Source of the DNA: Andreprevotia chitinilytica DSM 18519
GTDB taxonomy: Bacteria > Pseudomonadota > Gammaproteobacteria > Burkholderiales > Chitinibacteraceae
Reading direction: 5' to 3'
DNA length: 40,170 nucleotides
Assembly: GCF_000711875.1 (NCBI RefSeq)
Contig: NZ_KL543993.1
Span: forward strand, 1-40,170
The notes under the pieces are model-generated. The model searched no databases. It was not told the DNA's origin and saw only the letters and a list, made by a program, of their open reading frames with translations. This document shows positions 1-9,479 of this stretch, piece by piece (the first letter of the stretch is position 1; each line of letters starts with the position of its first letter). The position numbers were made by a program, and so were the translations under genes.

Positions 1-911
1 ACCAGCGCGTTGGAATCGGTGGAGCCGGTGAAATTGGCGGACAGCGCTTCCTGCAGCCCGATCAGGTTGTCGGCTTCGATGCCGGCTTTGAGGCGCAGCA
101 CGCCGGTGGCATCGCTGCCGTAGTTATCCAGCCCGATGGTGTAGAACACGTGATCGCCGGGCTTGTTGTTGAGGTTGACGATGGAATCGCCGGGCGATTG
201 GCCGGGCAGGATTTGCATCTCGGCCTGATTGCGGCGCAGGCGGTTGATCTGGTCGACGCCCTGCTCCAGATCGGTGAGGTTGAGCACTTGGCCCGGCTCG
301 GCCGGGAAGGCCCACAGCGTGCCGATATCGGTAATCGCGCCGCCGTTTTGGGTGGGCTGGCCTTTGGGCGCAAGCAGCACCGGCGGTTTGCCGTTGATGA
401 GCAGCGATTGGATCTTGCCCGGTACGAGCGTGAGCACCAGCTTGCCGGAGGCGAGGTTTTGTTCGCCCATGTAGACGCGGGTGGTGATCAGGCCGCGCTT
501 GATCAACGCATCGGTCAGGCGGCGCATCAGCAGGTTGATGCGCCCGACGCCGAGCTTTTGCTTGAGGAATGGCGCGGTGATGCGGTCGACTTCGACCTGC
601 TGCAGCACGGTGTTGCCGATCAGCTCGATCTGCGTGACTTCGAAGGTGGGGCCATTCTCCGGCACTTGCTCAACCGGCGTATCCAGCGGGATATCCTGCC
701 CGGCGGCGGGGGTCGGTTGCGTGACTTCGATATTGGGCGGCGCTTGCTCGATCTGCTCTTGCCGCTGCCGTTCGCGCTGCTCGTTCTGCAGGCGGATGGC
801 GGGGTCTTGCTGCGGTGGCGGGTTGTCGGCGCGTGCAGCCCCGCTGCCAGCCAGTAGCAGACACAGAAGGGTGCGCGGGCCGTTGCCCGCCCAGTTCAAC
901 CAGCCCCGCAT
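1..911 (-). CDS. TpsB-type outer-membrane transporter of a two-partner secretion system (ShlB/FhaC/HecB family), partial
   Basis: Outer-membrane beta-barrel transporter expected to export the adjacent TpsA protein. About 303 N-terminal residues are visible; the barrel C-terminus lies beyond the left edge. It opens with a signal peptide (LLCLLLAGSGAARA), then a Gln/Glu/Arg-rich linker, then a POTRA-type region from roughly residue 85 (TQIELIGNTVLQ, later VYMGEQNLASGKLVLTLVPG) and the beginning of the ShlB barrel (GLDNYGSDATGVLRL). The ATG at 911 overlaps the stop of tpsA by one base (TGATG), so translation is probably coupled. No good ribosome site precedes it, which also fits coupling. Order is A then B, the reverse of many TPS loci. 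Family assignment is firm; substrate pairing is inferred from adjacency. Confidence 0.88.
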   Translation of the reverse strand, partial: MRGWLNWAGNGPRTLLCLLLAGSGAARADNPPPQQDPAIRLQNEQRERQRQEQIEQAPPNIEVTQPTPAAGQDIPLDTPVEQVPENGPTFEVTQIELIGNTVLQQVEVDRITAPFLKQKLGVGRINLLMRRLTDALIKRGLITTRVYMGEQNLASGKLVLTLVPGKIQSLLINGKPPVLLAPKGQPTQNGGAITDIGTLWAFPAEPGQVLNLTDLEQGVDQINRLRRNQAEMQILPGQSPGDSIVNLNNKPGDHVFYTIGLDNYGSDATGVLRLKAGIEADNLIGLQEALSANFTGSTDSNAL

Positions 912-3589
912 CAGTGCCACAACCAGGAGGTGAGGCCAGTGTGGTGGCTCAGGGTGACCGGATCGCGATGCGCGGTGCGGATGGTGACGACGCCATCGCT
1001 GGCCTCAACGCCGTCGGCGGCGGTCAGTACGCCGCCATCGACCAACACTTTCCCTTGCACGCTGAGCTTGCCGCCGGCGGAGGTGAACATGCCGCCGTCG
1101 TCCATCGCATAAACCTGCGCCCACTGATCGCCGAACCACGTCTTCCAGCCCGAATCACGTGAGAGCGTGGTGTACATGGGCAGTGCGGTGGCGTGCACCA
1201 GTGGCGCATTCAGGGTGAGGTTCTTGAGCGCCAGCACGCGGCCACCGATGTTGTCGATGGATTCGCTGGCGGTGAGCGTGGCATTGCCGGACACCGAAAT
1301 CAGGCCGCCCTGACTTTGCACGGTAGAGGTGGCGCTGGCATGGCAGCGGAAGAAACAGGAGCGGCTGTATTGGATCTTGCCGGTCAGGTAGGCCTGATTG
1401 ACCAGTTTGGTGGCGGAGTCGATCTGGAGGCCGCCGCCGTTGACCAGAATCTGGCCGCCGAGGTTTTGTACTCGCTTGCCCTTCATCGTCATGCCGCTAT
1501 CGGCCACCATGTAGGCCAGTTGCGACAAGGCGAGCGAGCCGTAGTCGGTGCTGAAGCCATCGTTGCTCACCGGGAACAGGCCCAGCCGGCGGCGGCTGTT
1601 GCTGAAGTCGATGCGCTGTTCGTTGTTCGCGCCACCAATATGGGTGACCTGATTCGAGACCGTGCCGCCGGCATTCACCAGCAGTTGTTTATTACTGATG
1701 ACGCGGCCGGCCTGATTGGTGATGTCCCCACCAGCCTTGAGCGAGACGTCGTCCGACTGGCCGAAGATCAGGCCGAGCTGCGTTTCCGACACGGTCTGAT
1801 TGAGGATGTTGCCGCCCGCATTGAGGGTGATTGCGCCGAGCGATGCGGCGTTGGTGGTGTCACGCGTCTTGCCCTGGATCAGGCCGCCGAGGTTGGTGAT
1901 GTCGATCTTGCTGGTGACGGTGACGCCGCCGTTGTAGGCGGTGACGCTGGCGCTTTGTGCGCCGTCGGTGCTGACCAGTACGTCGTTCGCGGTGATGGCG
2001 ACATTGCCGGCGGCGAGGAGGTCACTGCCGGTCACTGCCGTTTGCTGGGCGGTCTTGATAGTGATATCGCCGCCGTCTGATTTGAGCAGCGATTTGATCT
2101 GGGCCGTCCCGGCTTGGTCAGCCACCTTGAGTGAATCAGCCGTGATGGCGACGCCGGCGATGCCAGACAAGGTGCTGCCGCTGACAGTGGTGCCAGCCGT
2201 GGTCTGGATCGACAGCGCGCCGCCGGTGCTCTCCAGCAGGCTGGCGGTATTGGCGTTGTTGTTCACGTCATTGCCGGCCGCCAGCGCGAGTGAACGCGAC
2301 TGGATGATGAGGTTTTGCACGGCGCTGAGCTTGCTGCCGGACGCGGTCAAGTCCTGGGCGGTGGTGATGCCGATGCCACCGGTGACGCTGGCGGCAACGC
2401 CATTGAGTGACAGGGCGGATTGGCCGGCTGCAGTCTGGGTGATGATCAGATCACCGGTTTGCGTCACCTTCTGGTGGCTGTCGGTCACGCCCACCGCGAA
2501 ATGGGTGTTGGCGAGCGCGACTTCCGCCGCTTGCAATTGCGTGCTGCCGTTGGATTGGATCGTGGTCGGGTCGCCGGCATCAAAACCATTGCTGGCAAGT
2601 TGCCCGGCCACCATGACCACATTGCCCTTCGACTGCACGGCCGCGCCATCCAGCTGGACTTTGCCATCGGCCTGCACCACGAAATCGCCGACCGAGGCCA
2701 GCGCCTTGCCGGCCAGATGCACGCCTGCGCCGAGGTCGGTGACCATCAACTCGATACGGCCCGAGGTGAGCGAGCCGGTGCGGCTGATGTCGATCAGTGC
2801 AGCGCCGGGGTTGGAGGTCTTGGTGGCGGCGAAGGCGATGTAATTGGAGAGGTTGTCGGTCGGGGCGACGGAGGTATCGAACTCGGCCAGCGTGCTGCCG
2901 GCGACCAGCCGCGTCACCGACGTGGCGGACGAGAAACTATTAGTCACCGGCCCTGCCACCGAGAGCTGCTTGGCGATCAGGTCGAGACTGAGCATAGCGC
3001 CGGAGAGGCCATCCGGCCCGATCTGGATCTGGCCGCCGGTGGTGGTCAATACAACGTTGCGCTGCAGCTTGCCGGGTGCGGGGTGGAAATCATCGAACGA
3101 CACCTTGCCGGTGCTCAGCACCACGTGGCCGGTGTTCACGAACGAGCCGCCGTTGACGGTAATGCCGTTGGGGTTGGCGAGGATCACGTTGGCCCGCTGC
3201 CCCACCACCGAGATCGCGCCCTGAATCAGGCTGGGATTACTGCTGGTGACCTCGTTGACGATCATTTTGGCGTTGACGCCGGTGTTGACGAGATCCGCCC
3301 CGGCCTTGCCCACGCTGAAGCTGGAATAGGTGTTGTGCGACACGCCGGAGACGGTCGGCGCAATGGCGATACTGGCTTTGCCGGCCGCGTTGTAGCTGAC
3401 CGAAGTGGCGGTCTTGCCGTCCACGACGATGTCTGCCGCGCCGGCATAGGTTGAGGCCACCGTGCCTGAATAGATCGTGGCGACGGCCACGGCGATCAGT
3501 TTTACGGCGAAGTGTGCGCGTCTTGAATGGCGACACGCCAAGCTGCTGCCCGTCAGAGCCATCTGCGGCAGTAAGGAAATTTTGGTCAT
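911..3589 (-). CDS. TpsA-type filamentous haemagglutinin-like secreted protein
   Basis: Exoprotein of about 892 residues for two-partner secretion. A long basic signal region (residues 1 to about 50) is followed by a TPS domain containing the diagnostic NPNGI motif (around residues 139-143) and VNGGSFVNTGHVVLSTG, then Gly/Ala/Val/Thr-rich beta-helix repeats to the C-terminus. It is short for an FHA-like adhesin (often over 2000) and has no VENN/pretoxin or toxin C-terminus, so it does not look like a CdiA. A Cys pair (SCFFRCHA, near residue 745) is unusual for this fold. An in-frame TTG at 3616 would add nine residues; the ATG at 3589 is preferred, with a weak TAAGAA upstream. The stop overlaps tpsB by one base. 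Adhesin versus other function cannot be told. Confidence 0.85.
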   Translation of the reverse strand: MTKISLLPQMALTGSSLACRHSRRAHFAVKLIAVAVATIYSGTVASTYAGAADIVVDGKTATSVSYNAAGKASIAIAPTVSGVSHNTYSSFSVGKAGADLVNTGVNAKMIVNEVTSSNPSLIQGAISVVGQRANVILANPNGITVNGGSFVNTGHVVLSTGKVSFDDFHPAPGKLQRNVVLTTTGGQIQIGPDGLSGAMLSLDLIAKQLSVAGPVTNSFSSATSVTRLVAGSTLAEFDTSVAPTDNLSNYIAFAATKTSNPGAALIDISRTGSLTSGRIELMVTDLGAGVHLAGKALASVGDFVVQADGKVQLDGAAVQSKGNVVMVAGQLASNGFDAGDPTTIQSNGSTQLQAAEVALANTHFAVGVTDSHQKVTQTGDLIITQTAAGQSALSLNGVAASVTGGIGITTAQDLTASGSKLSAVQNLIIQSRSLALAAGNDVNNNANTASLLESTGGALSIQTTAGTTVSGSTLSGIAGVAITADSLKVADQAGTAQIKSLLKSDGGDITIKTAQQTAVTGSDLLAAGNVAITANDVLVSTDGAQSASVTAYNGGVTVTSKIDITNLGGLIQGKTRDTTNAASLGAITLNAGGNILNQTVSETQLGLIFGQSDDVSLKAGGDITNQAGRVISNKQLLVNAGGTVSNQVTHIGGANNEQRIDFSNSRRRLGLFPVSNDGFSTDYGSLALSQLAYMVADSGMTMKGKRVQNLGGQILVNGGGLQIDSATKLVNQAYLTGKIQYSRSCFFRCHASATSTVQSQGGLISVSGNATLTASESIDNIGGRVLALKNLTLNAPLVHATALPMYTTLSRDSGWKTWFGDQWAQVYAMDDGGMFTSAGGKLSVQGKVLVDGGVLTAADGVEASDGVVTIRTAHRDPVTLSHHTGLTSWLWH

Positions 3590-3809
3590 TTTTGTTAGAT
3601 TCTTACAATCAATCAAATTTTACCCGATGCGATACGCATCACGAAATTCCGTTTATCGGATATGTCGGAACTGTGACGTTGACGCGCCCACATGCACCGA
3701 CTAAAAAGCGCCCGCACTGGCTCGTCACTTGATTGCAATCGTGGAAAAAAGCGGCTGCATAAGAATAGCCATTGAGAATCAGTCAACTAGAAACGGCAGA
3801 TACAAAAAA

Positions 3810-3836
3810 AGCCGCATCGGGGCGCCTGCGGCTTTT
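3810..3836. terminator. Hairpin with A-run and T-run, terminator-like
   Basis: A 7-bp stem AGCCGCA / TGCGGCT encloses a 10-base GC-rich loop, with seven A before and four T after, so it could end transcription from either side. No gene ends next to it, so it may mark the end of an unannotated small RNA or just insulate the neighbouring operons. Confidence 0.45.
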
Positions 3837-4113
3837 CAATTTCCTGCGTGGGATTCGCGCGCCATTTATCTGCCACGCAGCAAAGCAAACATCGAAATGT
3901 CATAAATGTATGCGTACCCCTCGAGGGCTATTGCCCACTAATTCCCCAACAAATTTAGTCAGAAAACCACCGCCACTCACTACCCCATCTCAGCTGCATT
4001 CAGGATTGAATAGGGATGCTGAATCACGCCCTACGCAGTGCTTCAGCCGGGAATCCAGAGATGAGTTGAGCGCAGCGATACCCGTGCAGCGCCCGTGTTC
4101 CAAGCCCGTGGCG

Positions 4114-4142
4114 ATGGGTTACGGCCTTATGGCCTAACTCAT
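4114..4142. repeat. Short imperfect palindrome (GGGTTA...TAACTC type)
   Basis: ATGGGTTACGGCC and GGCCTAACTCAT form an imperfect inverted repeat around TTAT. It resembles the gene-end palindrome at 8153-8272, which also has GGGTTA/TAACCC arms, and is probably a decayed member of that kind of intergenic repeat. Confidence 0.4.
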
Positions 4143-4169
4143 CCTACGAACTGCGAACCTTGGCCAGAC

Positions 4170-4197
4170 AAAAAAAGGCCCGCCATTGCGGCGGGCC
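4170..4197 (-). terminator. Intrinsic terminator of glnK-amtB
   Basis: On the minus strand an 8-bp perfect stem GGCCCGCC/GGCGGGCC with a 5-base loop is followed by seven T. It lies about 70 bases beyond the amtB stop codon and is a textbook rho-independent terminator. Confidence 0.85.
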
Positions 4198-4264
4198 AGT
4201 TTGACTCTGCTTGTTTTGAAGTCTGTGTGTTTTGGCTTCTTCGACTTGTTCTGAAACCCGTGGC

Positions 4265-5782
4265 TTAGACGTTGTATGCCTTCTCGCCGTGCGAGTTGAC
4301 GTCCAGACCTTCGCGCTCTTCGTCTTCCTTCACACGCAGACCGATGGTCAGGTCAACCAGCTTGTAGGAGATGAAGGACACCACGCCAGACCAGACCAGG
4401 GTCACCAGAATGCCGGTGCCTTGGATCTTCAGTTGGGTCAGGATCGAGTAGTCAGCGGCAACCTTGTTGGCCACGTAGTCATAGATGCCGGTGCCGCCCA
4501 GGGAAGGATCAGCGAACACGCCAGTCAGCAGCGCGCCGAGGATACCGCCCACGCCGTGCACGCCGAACACGTCCAGCGCATCGTCAGCACCCAGCAGTTT
4601 CTTCAGGCCATGCACGCCCCACAGGCAGATCACGCCAGCCAGCAGGCCGATCACGAGTGCACCGCCTACGCCGACATAACCGGCCGCCGGGGTGATGGCA
4701 ACCAGACCTGCCACCGCGCCGGAAGCCGCGCCCAGCATGGACGGCTTGCCCTTGATGATCCATTCGGCGAACAGCCAGGCCAGTGCGGCACCTGCAGTAG
4801 CAACCCAGGTATTGACGAAGGCGAGTGCAGCAGTGCCGTTGGCTTCGAGGGCGGAGCCGGCGTTGAAGCCGAACCAGCCGAACCACAGCAGGGATGCGCC
4901 AACCATGGTCAGGGTCAGGCTGTGCGGGGTCATGGCTTCTTTGCCGAAGCCAATACGCTTGCCGATCACGTACGCACCCACCAGGCCGGCGATAGCGGCA
5001 TTGATGTGAACGACGGTACCGCCTGCGAAGTCGAGCGCGCCCTTCTGGAACATGAAGCCGCCAGTGAGGGTGGCTGCATCAGCCGCAGCTTGCGTGGTGT
5101 ACGCATCCGGGCCAGTCCAGTACCACACCATGTGGGAGATCGGCAGGTAAGCGAACGTGAACCACAGCACGGTGAACACCAGGATCGCGGAGAACTTGGC
5201 GCGCTCGGCGAAGGAACCGATGATCAGGCCGCCGGTGATGGCCGCGAATGCACCCTGGAACACGACATAGGCCAGTTCGGAAACACCCACGCCCTTGCTG
5301 AAGGTGGCTGCGATCGAATCAACCGTCACGCCCTTCAGGAACAGCTTGGAGAAGCCGCCGATAAACGCGTTGCCCTCGGTGAACGCCAGGCTGTAGCCGT
5401 AAACGACCCACAGTACCGAGATCAGCGAGAAGATGGTGAACACCTGCACCAATACGGACAGCATGTTCTTGGTGCGGACCAGGCCGCCGTAGAACAGTGC
5501 CAGGCCAGGAATGGACATCAGGATGACGAGTGCGGAAGACACCAGCAGCCAGGCGTTGTCGCCCTTGTTGACGGTATCGACCACGGCGGCCGGGGCCGAT
5601 GCGGTGGCGCTGGCAGCGGTTGCGGCCGGAGCGGATGCCTTGTCGGCAGTCGCAGCGGCGGAGGCTGCAACCGAAGCTGCTGCCACCGGCGCGGAAGCCG
5701 CAGCGGACGCGTCATCGGCAAAAGCCGGTGCCGCAAACGCGATCGCGCCAAACAGAGCGACCAGTGCTAATAGTTTTTTCAT
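4265..5782 (-). CDS. amtB: Ammonium transporter AmtB
   Basis: Inner-membrane ammonium channel of 505 residues. A signal peptide (MKKLLALVALFGAIAFAAPA) is followed by an Ala/Ser-rich low-complexity stretch (about residues 23-68), then about eleven membrane segments. The pore signature is present: DFAGGTVVHINAA carries Asp251 and His259 and DVFGVHGVGG carries His408, equivalent to the twin-His pair of E. coli AmtB. Motifs ALFYGGLVRTKN and SFAERAKF are also typical. It starts 54 bases after glnK with a good site (TAGGAG) and ends before a strong terminator. In this family GlnK plugs the channel when nitrogen is plentiful. The Ala-rich N-terminal extension is the only unusual part. Confidence 0.97.
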   Translation of the reverse strand: MKKLLALVALFGAIAFAAPAFADDASAAASAPVAAASVAASAAATADKASAPAATAASATASAPAAVVDTVNKGDNAWLLVSSALVILMSIPGLALFYGGLVRTKNMLSVLVQVFTIFSLISVLWVVYGYSLAFTEGNAFIGGFSKLFLKGVTVDSIAATFSKGVGVSELAYVVFQGAFAAITGGLIIGSFAERAKFSAILVFTVLWFTFAYLPISHMVWYWTGPDAYTTQAAADAATLTGGFMFQKGALDFAGGTVVHINAAIAGLVGAYVIGKRIGFGKEAMTPHSLTLTMVGASLLWFGWFGFNAGSALEANGTAALAFVNTWVATAGAALAWLFAEWIIKGKPSMLGAASGAVAGLVAITPAAGYVGVGGALVIGLLAGVICLWGVHGLKKLLGADDALDVFGVHGVGGILGALLTGVFADPSLGGTGIYDYVANKVAADYSILTQLKIQGTGILVTLVWSGVVSFISYKLVDLTIGLRVKEDEEREGLDVNSHGEKAYNV

Positions 5783-5836
5783 GCTCGGGATCTCCTACCC
5801 TTGTATGACTTGAATGGTGAGAACGTCGATGGGTGC

Positions 5837-6400
<564 letters not shown>

Positions 6401-6441
6401 CTAAACTGGTTTGCACGACATTCACGCTCTGGAGAAACGCC

Positions 6442-6702
6442 ATGCTCAAGGAAAAGTTCTTCGATGAAATCGCCGCCAAGTTCTCGGACGCGATTGCCAA
6501 CAGCCCTGCCAAGGACGTGGAAAAGAACGTGCGCGCCATGATGGCGAGCACCTTCACCAAGCTCGATCTTGTGACGCGCGAGGAGTTTGAAATCCAGCAA
6601 GACGTGCTGGCCCGCACCCGCGAAACACTGACCGCACTGGAGGCCCGCGTGGCGGAGTTGGAAGAGAAGCTGCTGGCGGGAAATCCGCAGGATAGTCTTT
6701 AA
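6442..6702 (+). CDS. ubiK: Ubiquinone biosynthesis accessory factor UbiK
   Basis: An 86-residue protein of the UbiK/YqiC (BMFP) family, which helps the aerobic ubiquinone biosynthesis complex. It has the typical MLKEKFFDEIAAKFSDAI start, the LVTREEFEIQQDVL centre and a coiled-coil C-terminus (LEARVAELEEKL). The ATG at 6442 has a GGAG site eight bases upstream; an in-frame ATG at 6346 would place the start inside the NtrC site of the divergent operon and is rejected. It is monocistronic, followed by a strong terminator. Confidence 0.92.
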   Translation: MLKEKFFDEIAAKFSDAIANSPAKDVEKNVRAMMASTFTKLDLVTREEFEIQQDVLARTRETLTALEARVAELEEKLLAGNPQDSL

Positions 6703-6723
6703 ACGGCTACGCGCAGTACAAAC

Positions 6724-6752
6724 AAAAGCCCCGGCAAATGTCGGGGCTTTTT
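6724..6752. terminator. Bidirectional intrinsic terminator after ubiK
   Basis: AAAAGCCCCG / CGGGGCTTTT form a 10-bp stem around an 8-base loop, with T-runs on both strands. It lies 22 bases after the ubiK stop. Confidence 0.9.
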
Positions 6753-6760
6753 GCTTTTCA

Positions 6761-6900
6761 ATCCCCTCTCCCATTTATGGGAGAGGGTTAGGGTGAGGGT
6801 GCTTGCAAAGGTCGATGCATTTGGCACGGCCCTCACCCCCGGCCCCTCTCCCATTAATAGCTGAACAAGGCTAAAGCCTTGCACGCGAGGGCGAGGGGAG
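6761..6900. repeat. Intergenic inverted repeat, CCCCTCTCCCAT...GAGAGGG family
   Basis: Contains CCCTCTCCCAT / ATGGGAGAGGG, GTTAGGGTGAGGG, then the complementary CCCTCACCCCCGGCCCCTCTCCCAT about 50 bases on. A close relative lies at 22861-22958 and a short single hairpin with the same core at 28500-28525. It sits between ubiK and dgkA, which converge. Confidence 0.8.
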
Positions 6901-6906
6901 AAAACC

Positions 6907-7284
6907 TCAATGCCCCAATATCGCCAGCGCCCACATGGCCGCCAGATTGGCCAGGCACACCAACTGCGCCGCACTGCCCAAATCCTTGGCCCGCTTGGCG
7001 AGGTGGTGCTTTTCCAGCGAGGTGTGATCCACCGCAGCCTCGATGGCGGAGTTGAGCAGCTCGACGATCACCGTGAGCAGGTGCGAGCCGATGACTACCG
7101 CCCGCGCCCAGGCCGGCAAGGTGATCGAGAACGCAATGATGATGCCGACCACCGCCAGCAGCGACACCTGCCGGAAGGCGGCTTCGTTGTGCCAGCCGGC
7201 GCGCAGGCCATCGATCGAGTAACCCAGGGCGTTGATCACGCGCCGGGCGCCGGTTTTGCCCTTGAACGGACTTTCCTGCTTCAT
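6907..7284 (-). CDS. dgkA: Diacylglycerol kinase DgkA
   Basis: A 125-residue integral membrane diacylglycerol kinase (phosphatidic acid recycling). Three membrane segments are visible, with the family signature ELLNSAIEAAVD and AKDLGSAAQ near residues 75-105. The ATG has an AGGAAA site and overlaps the stop of the upstream membrane-protein gene by four bases (ATGA), so the two are probably co-translated. Length and motifs match the E. coli enzyme. Confidence 0.95.
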   Translation of the reverse strand: MKQESPFKGKTGARRVINALGYSIDGLRAGWHNEAAFRQVSLLAVVGIIIAFSITLPAWARAVVIGSHLLTVIVELLNSAIEAAVDHTSLEKHHLAKRAKDLGSAAQLVCLANLAAMWALAILGH

Positions 7285-8033
7285 GCTGTTTCCTGCGGCG
7301 GAAGGGGGGATTCGAACAGATCGCGGTAGGCGGTGTACTGGGTGATCAGCAAGACCGGCATCAGCACCAGCACGGCGATGAACAGGGTCAGCGCACTCAG
7401 GGCGAAGCCACAGACCGTCAGCACGATGGCGAGCGATACCGTTACCCAGTTGCGCAACACAGCCGTGAACGAGAGCTTGAACGCTTCGACCACGCCACAG
7501 CGCTGGAACAGGATCAGCGGCGGCGCGAAGTAGCTGGCGGCCAGCATCGGGGCCATGAGCACGATGTTGATCAGGAGCTGGTTGCGCAGCTGCGTGATCT
7601 GCTCGTCAGTGAGCGCTTCACCGGCCTTGATGACCAGTGCATCATCGCTCCCGCCGAACGCCAGCATGATCAGGCTGGCCAGCACGGCCCAGAGCAAGCC
7701 GCATGAGCCGACCATCAGCAGCGGTCGAATCACCGGCGTGACATTCGGAATCAACGTGGCCAGCTGCGGCTGGCCGGTTTCGTGGACGCGTGCGGCGATC
7801 AGACAAACCGCACCGGTAATCGTCGGATATAGCAGTGACAACAGCACGCCCAGTACCTGCGGCACCAGCATGCTCATCCAGCTCACCAGCAGGAATACGA
7901 CCGCCAGCGCGATCCAGAACACGGGCTGCTTGCGGAACACGGCAAAAGCCTCGGTAAACCATAACCAGGCATGGGAGGGAGCCACACTGCGCGGCTCTAG
8001 CCCCACATCGATGATGACGTCGTCGGTCTGCAT
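7281..8033 (-). CDS. BPSS1780-type integral membrane protein
   Basis: A protein of about 250 residues with several membrane segments (VFWIALAVVFLLVSWMSMLV, and further hydrophobic stretches to the C-terminus). The opening with AWLWFTEAFAVFRKQP matches the BPSS1780 family of betaproteobacterial membrane proteins, whose function is unknown. The ATG at 8033 is preferred because an N-terminal acidic segment (QTDDVIIDVG) then precedes the first conserved block; ATG 8066 is possible. Its stop overlaps the dgkA start by four bases. Confidence 0.75.
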   Translation of the reverse strand: MQTDDVIIDVGLEPRSVAPSHAWLWFTEAFAVFRKQPVFWIALAVVFLLVSWMSMLVPQVLGVLLSLLYPTITGAVCLIAARVHETGQPQLATLIPNVTPVIRPLLMVGSCGLLWAVLASLIMLAFGGSDDALVIKAGEALTDEQITQLRNQLLINIVLMAPMLAASYFAPPLILFQRCGVVEAFKLSFTAVLRNWVTVSLAIVLTVCGFALSALTLFIAVLVLMPVLLITQYTAYRDLFESPLPPQETA

Positions 8034-8152
8034 CCATTCACTCAAAAATATGACAAGAGTACCCATGCTATGTGAAAAGCACGATGCAATGCCAACTGGC
8101 CGAGCATAGTCGGGCTGTATGAAGGCGCTGTGACGGGCCATTGTGTGGTGTT

Positions 8153-8272
8153 GCAGGGCGGGTTAGCCATCGGCGTAACCCACGCGGGGCGCGCTCCCAA
8201 ATCAAACAGATGCGGAAACTTGCCACGTCGGCGGCGTGGGTTACGCCCCGAGCGGGGCTAACCCACCCTGCA
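8153..8272. repeat. Large gene-end palindrome, GCAGGGCGGGTTAG...CTAACCCACCCTGC
   Basis: Outer arms GCAGGGCGGGTTAG and CTAACCCACCCTGC, with internal CGTAACCCACG and CGTGGGTTACG arms, enclose about 40 unique bases. It lies between the 3' end of ackA and the 5' end of the membrane-protein gene. It could form a very stable RNA hairpin and end ackA transcription. Confidence 0.75.
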
Positions 8273-8285
8273 TTGCTTGGAGAAC

Positions 8286-9479
8286 TCAATCCACGGCGCA
8301 GGCCACCGCATGGCGGGCAATCATGATCTCTTCGTTGGTCGGGATCACGTACACGGCAACACGGCTGTCCGGGCGGCTGATCCGGTGTGGCTCTGGGCTG
8401 CGTTGCACATTGGCGGCCTCGTCCAGATCGATGCCCAGCCAACGCAGTTGCTGGCAAACCCGCTGGCGCACGATGACATCGTTCTCGCCAATGCCTGCGG
8501 TGAACACCAAGGCATCGATACCTTCGATTGCCGCCGCCAGTGATGCGGCCTCTCGCGCCACGTGCTGACAGAAATAATCCACCGCCAGTTTCGCGCGCGG
8601 CTCGTCGCTGGCGTGCAGATCGCGCATATCGCTGGAAATGCCGGATAGCCCCAGCAAGCCGGACTGCTTGTGCACCAGATCACTCACCGCCTGCACGCTC
8701 ATATCGAGATGAGTCAGGCAATGGAACACCAGCGCCGGGTCGAACGAGCCGGTGCGGGTGCCCATCGGCAGCCCTTCCAGCGCGGTGAACCCCATCGTCG
8801 TGGCCTGGCATTTGCCGGCTGATAACGCCGCCATCGATGCGCCATTGCCCAGATGCGCCACAATGGTGCGCCCGGTTGCGGCACGAGTATCGATGCGTGG
8901 CAACACGCTGGCGATGTACTCGTAACTCAGGCCATGAAAGCCGTAGCGGCGGATGCCATGTTGCTGGCTGAACTCGTACGGCAGCGCATAGAGCTGCGTG
9001 GTTTCCGGCTGGGTGCGATGGAAAGCGGTATCGAAACACGCCACTTGTGGCACGTCCGGCAGCAGCTCAGCCAGTACCCTCATCGGCAGAATATTGGCCG
9101 GCGCGTGCAAGGGCGCGAGCGGGATCGTCGTATCCAGCACATCCAGCACTTGCGGGGTGACGCGCACGGGCTGGGTGAAGGTCGGCCCGCCGTGCACCAC
9201 GCGATGGCCGATCACTGCCAGTGTCTTGCCGGCCGTGTGACCCCGTAGCCAGTTGAGGATGTAACGCAAGGCGGTGTCGTGGGTTTTCGGGGCGTCGGCC
9301 GGCAGTGGGCTGGCGGCAAGCGTATCGCCGGCTGCCGATTTCGCAGAGAACGCCGGCTCGGTAAAGATGCCTTCGACCTGGCCTTTGCAGATCAGCTGCG
9401 GGTCTTGCTCCGCCTCGAACAGCGAGAACTTGATGCTGGACGAACCGGCATTGATGACAAGGATCAGCGCATCACTCAT
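8286..9479 (-). CDS. ackA: Acetate kinase
   Basis: A 397-residue enzyme interconverting acetyl phosphate plus ADP with acetate plus ATP. Motifs: VINAGSSSIKFSLF at the N-terminus, GHRVVHGG, FDTAFHRT, HLGNGAS, GLPMGTRTGSFDP and FTAGIGEND. The ATG at 9479 has a strong site (GGGGAG) inside the end of the upstream pta-like gene, overlapping it by eight bases. The paired Pta domain supplies acetyl phosphate, so together they form the acetyl-CoA to acetate branch. Confidence 0.97.
   Translation of the reverse strand: MSDALILVINAGSSSIKFSLFEAEQDPQLICKGQVEGIFTEPAFSAKSAAGDTLAASPLPADAPKTHDTALRYILNWLRGHTAGKTLAVIGHRVVHGGPTFTQPVRVTPQVLDVLDTTIPLAPLHAPANILPMRVLAELLPDVPQVACFDTAFHRTQPETTQLYALPYEFSQQHGIRRYGFHGLSYEYIASVLPRIDTRAATGRTIVAHLGNGASMAALSAGKCQATTMGFTALEGLPMGTRTGSFDPALVFHCLTHLDMSVQAVSDLVHKQSGLLGLSGISSDMRDLHASDEPRAKLAVDYFCQHVAREAASLAAAIEGIDALVFTAGIGENDVIVRQRVCQQLRWLGIDLDEAANVQRSPEPHRISRPDSRVAVYVIPTNEEIMIARHAVACAVD

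Larger units (their letters stand above)
3590..4169. other. Intergenic region between tpsA and amtB
   Basis: About 580 bases with no convincing gene. The ORFs here have no ribosome site and poor composition. The tpsA-proximal part is AT-rich and should carry the tpsA promoter, but no clear -35/-10 pair was identified. It also holds a hairpin with flanking A/T runs near 3810-3836 and a palindrome near 4114-4142, both listed separately. Confidence 0.5.

Noticed and set aside
911-3589. Contact-dependent inhibition (CdiA-type) toxin
   Set aside because: No VENN or variable toxin end and no immunity gene; the frame ends directly at tpsB.
4232-5770. A 512-codon plus-strand open frame opposite amtB
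   Set aside because: Antisense shadow of a clear AmtB; long open frames opposite genes are common at this GC content.
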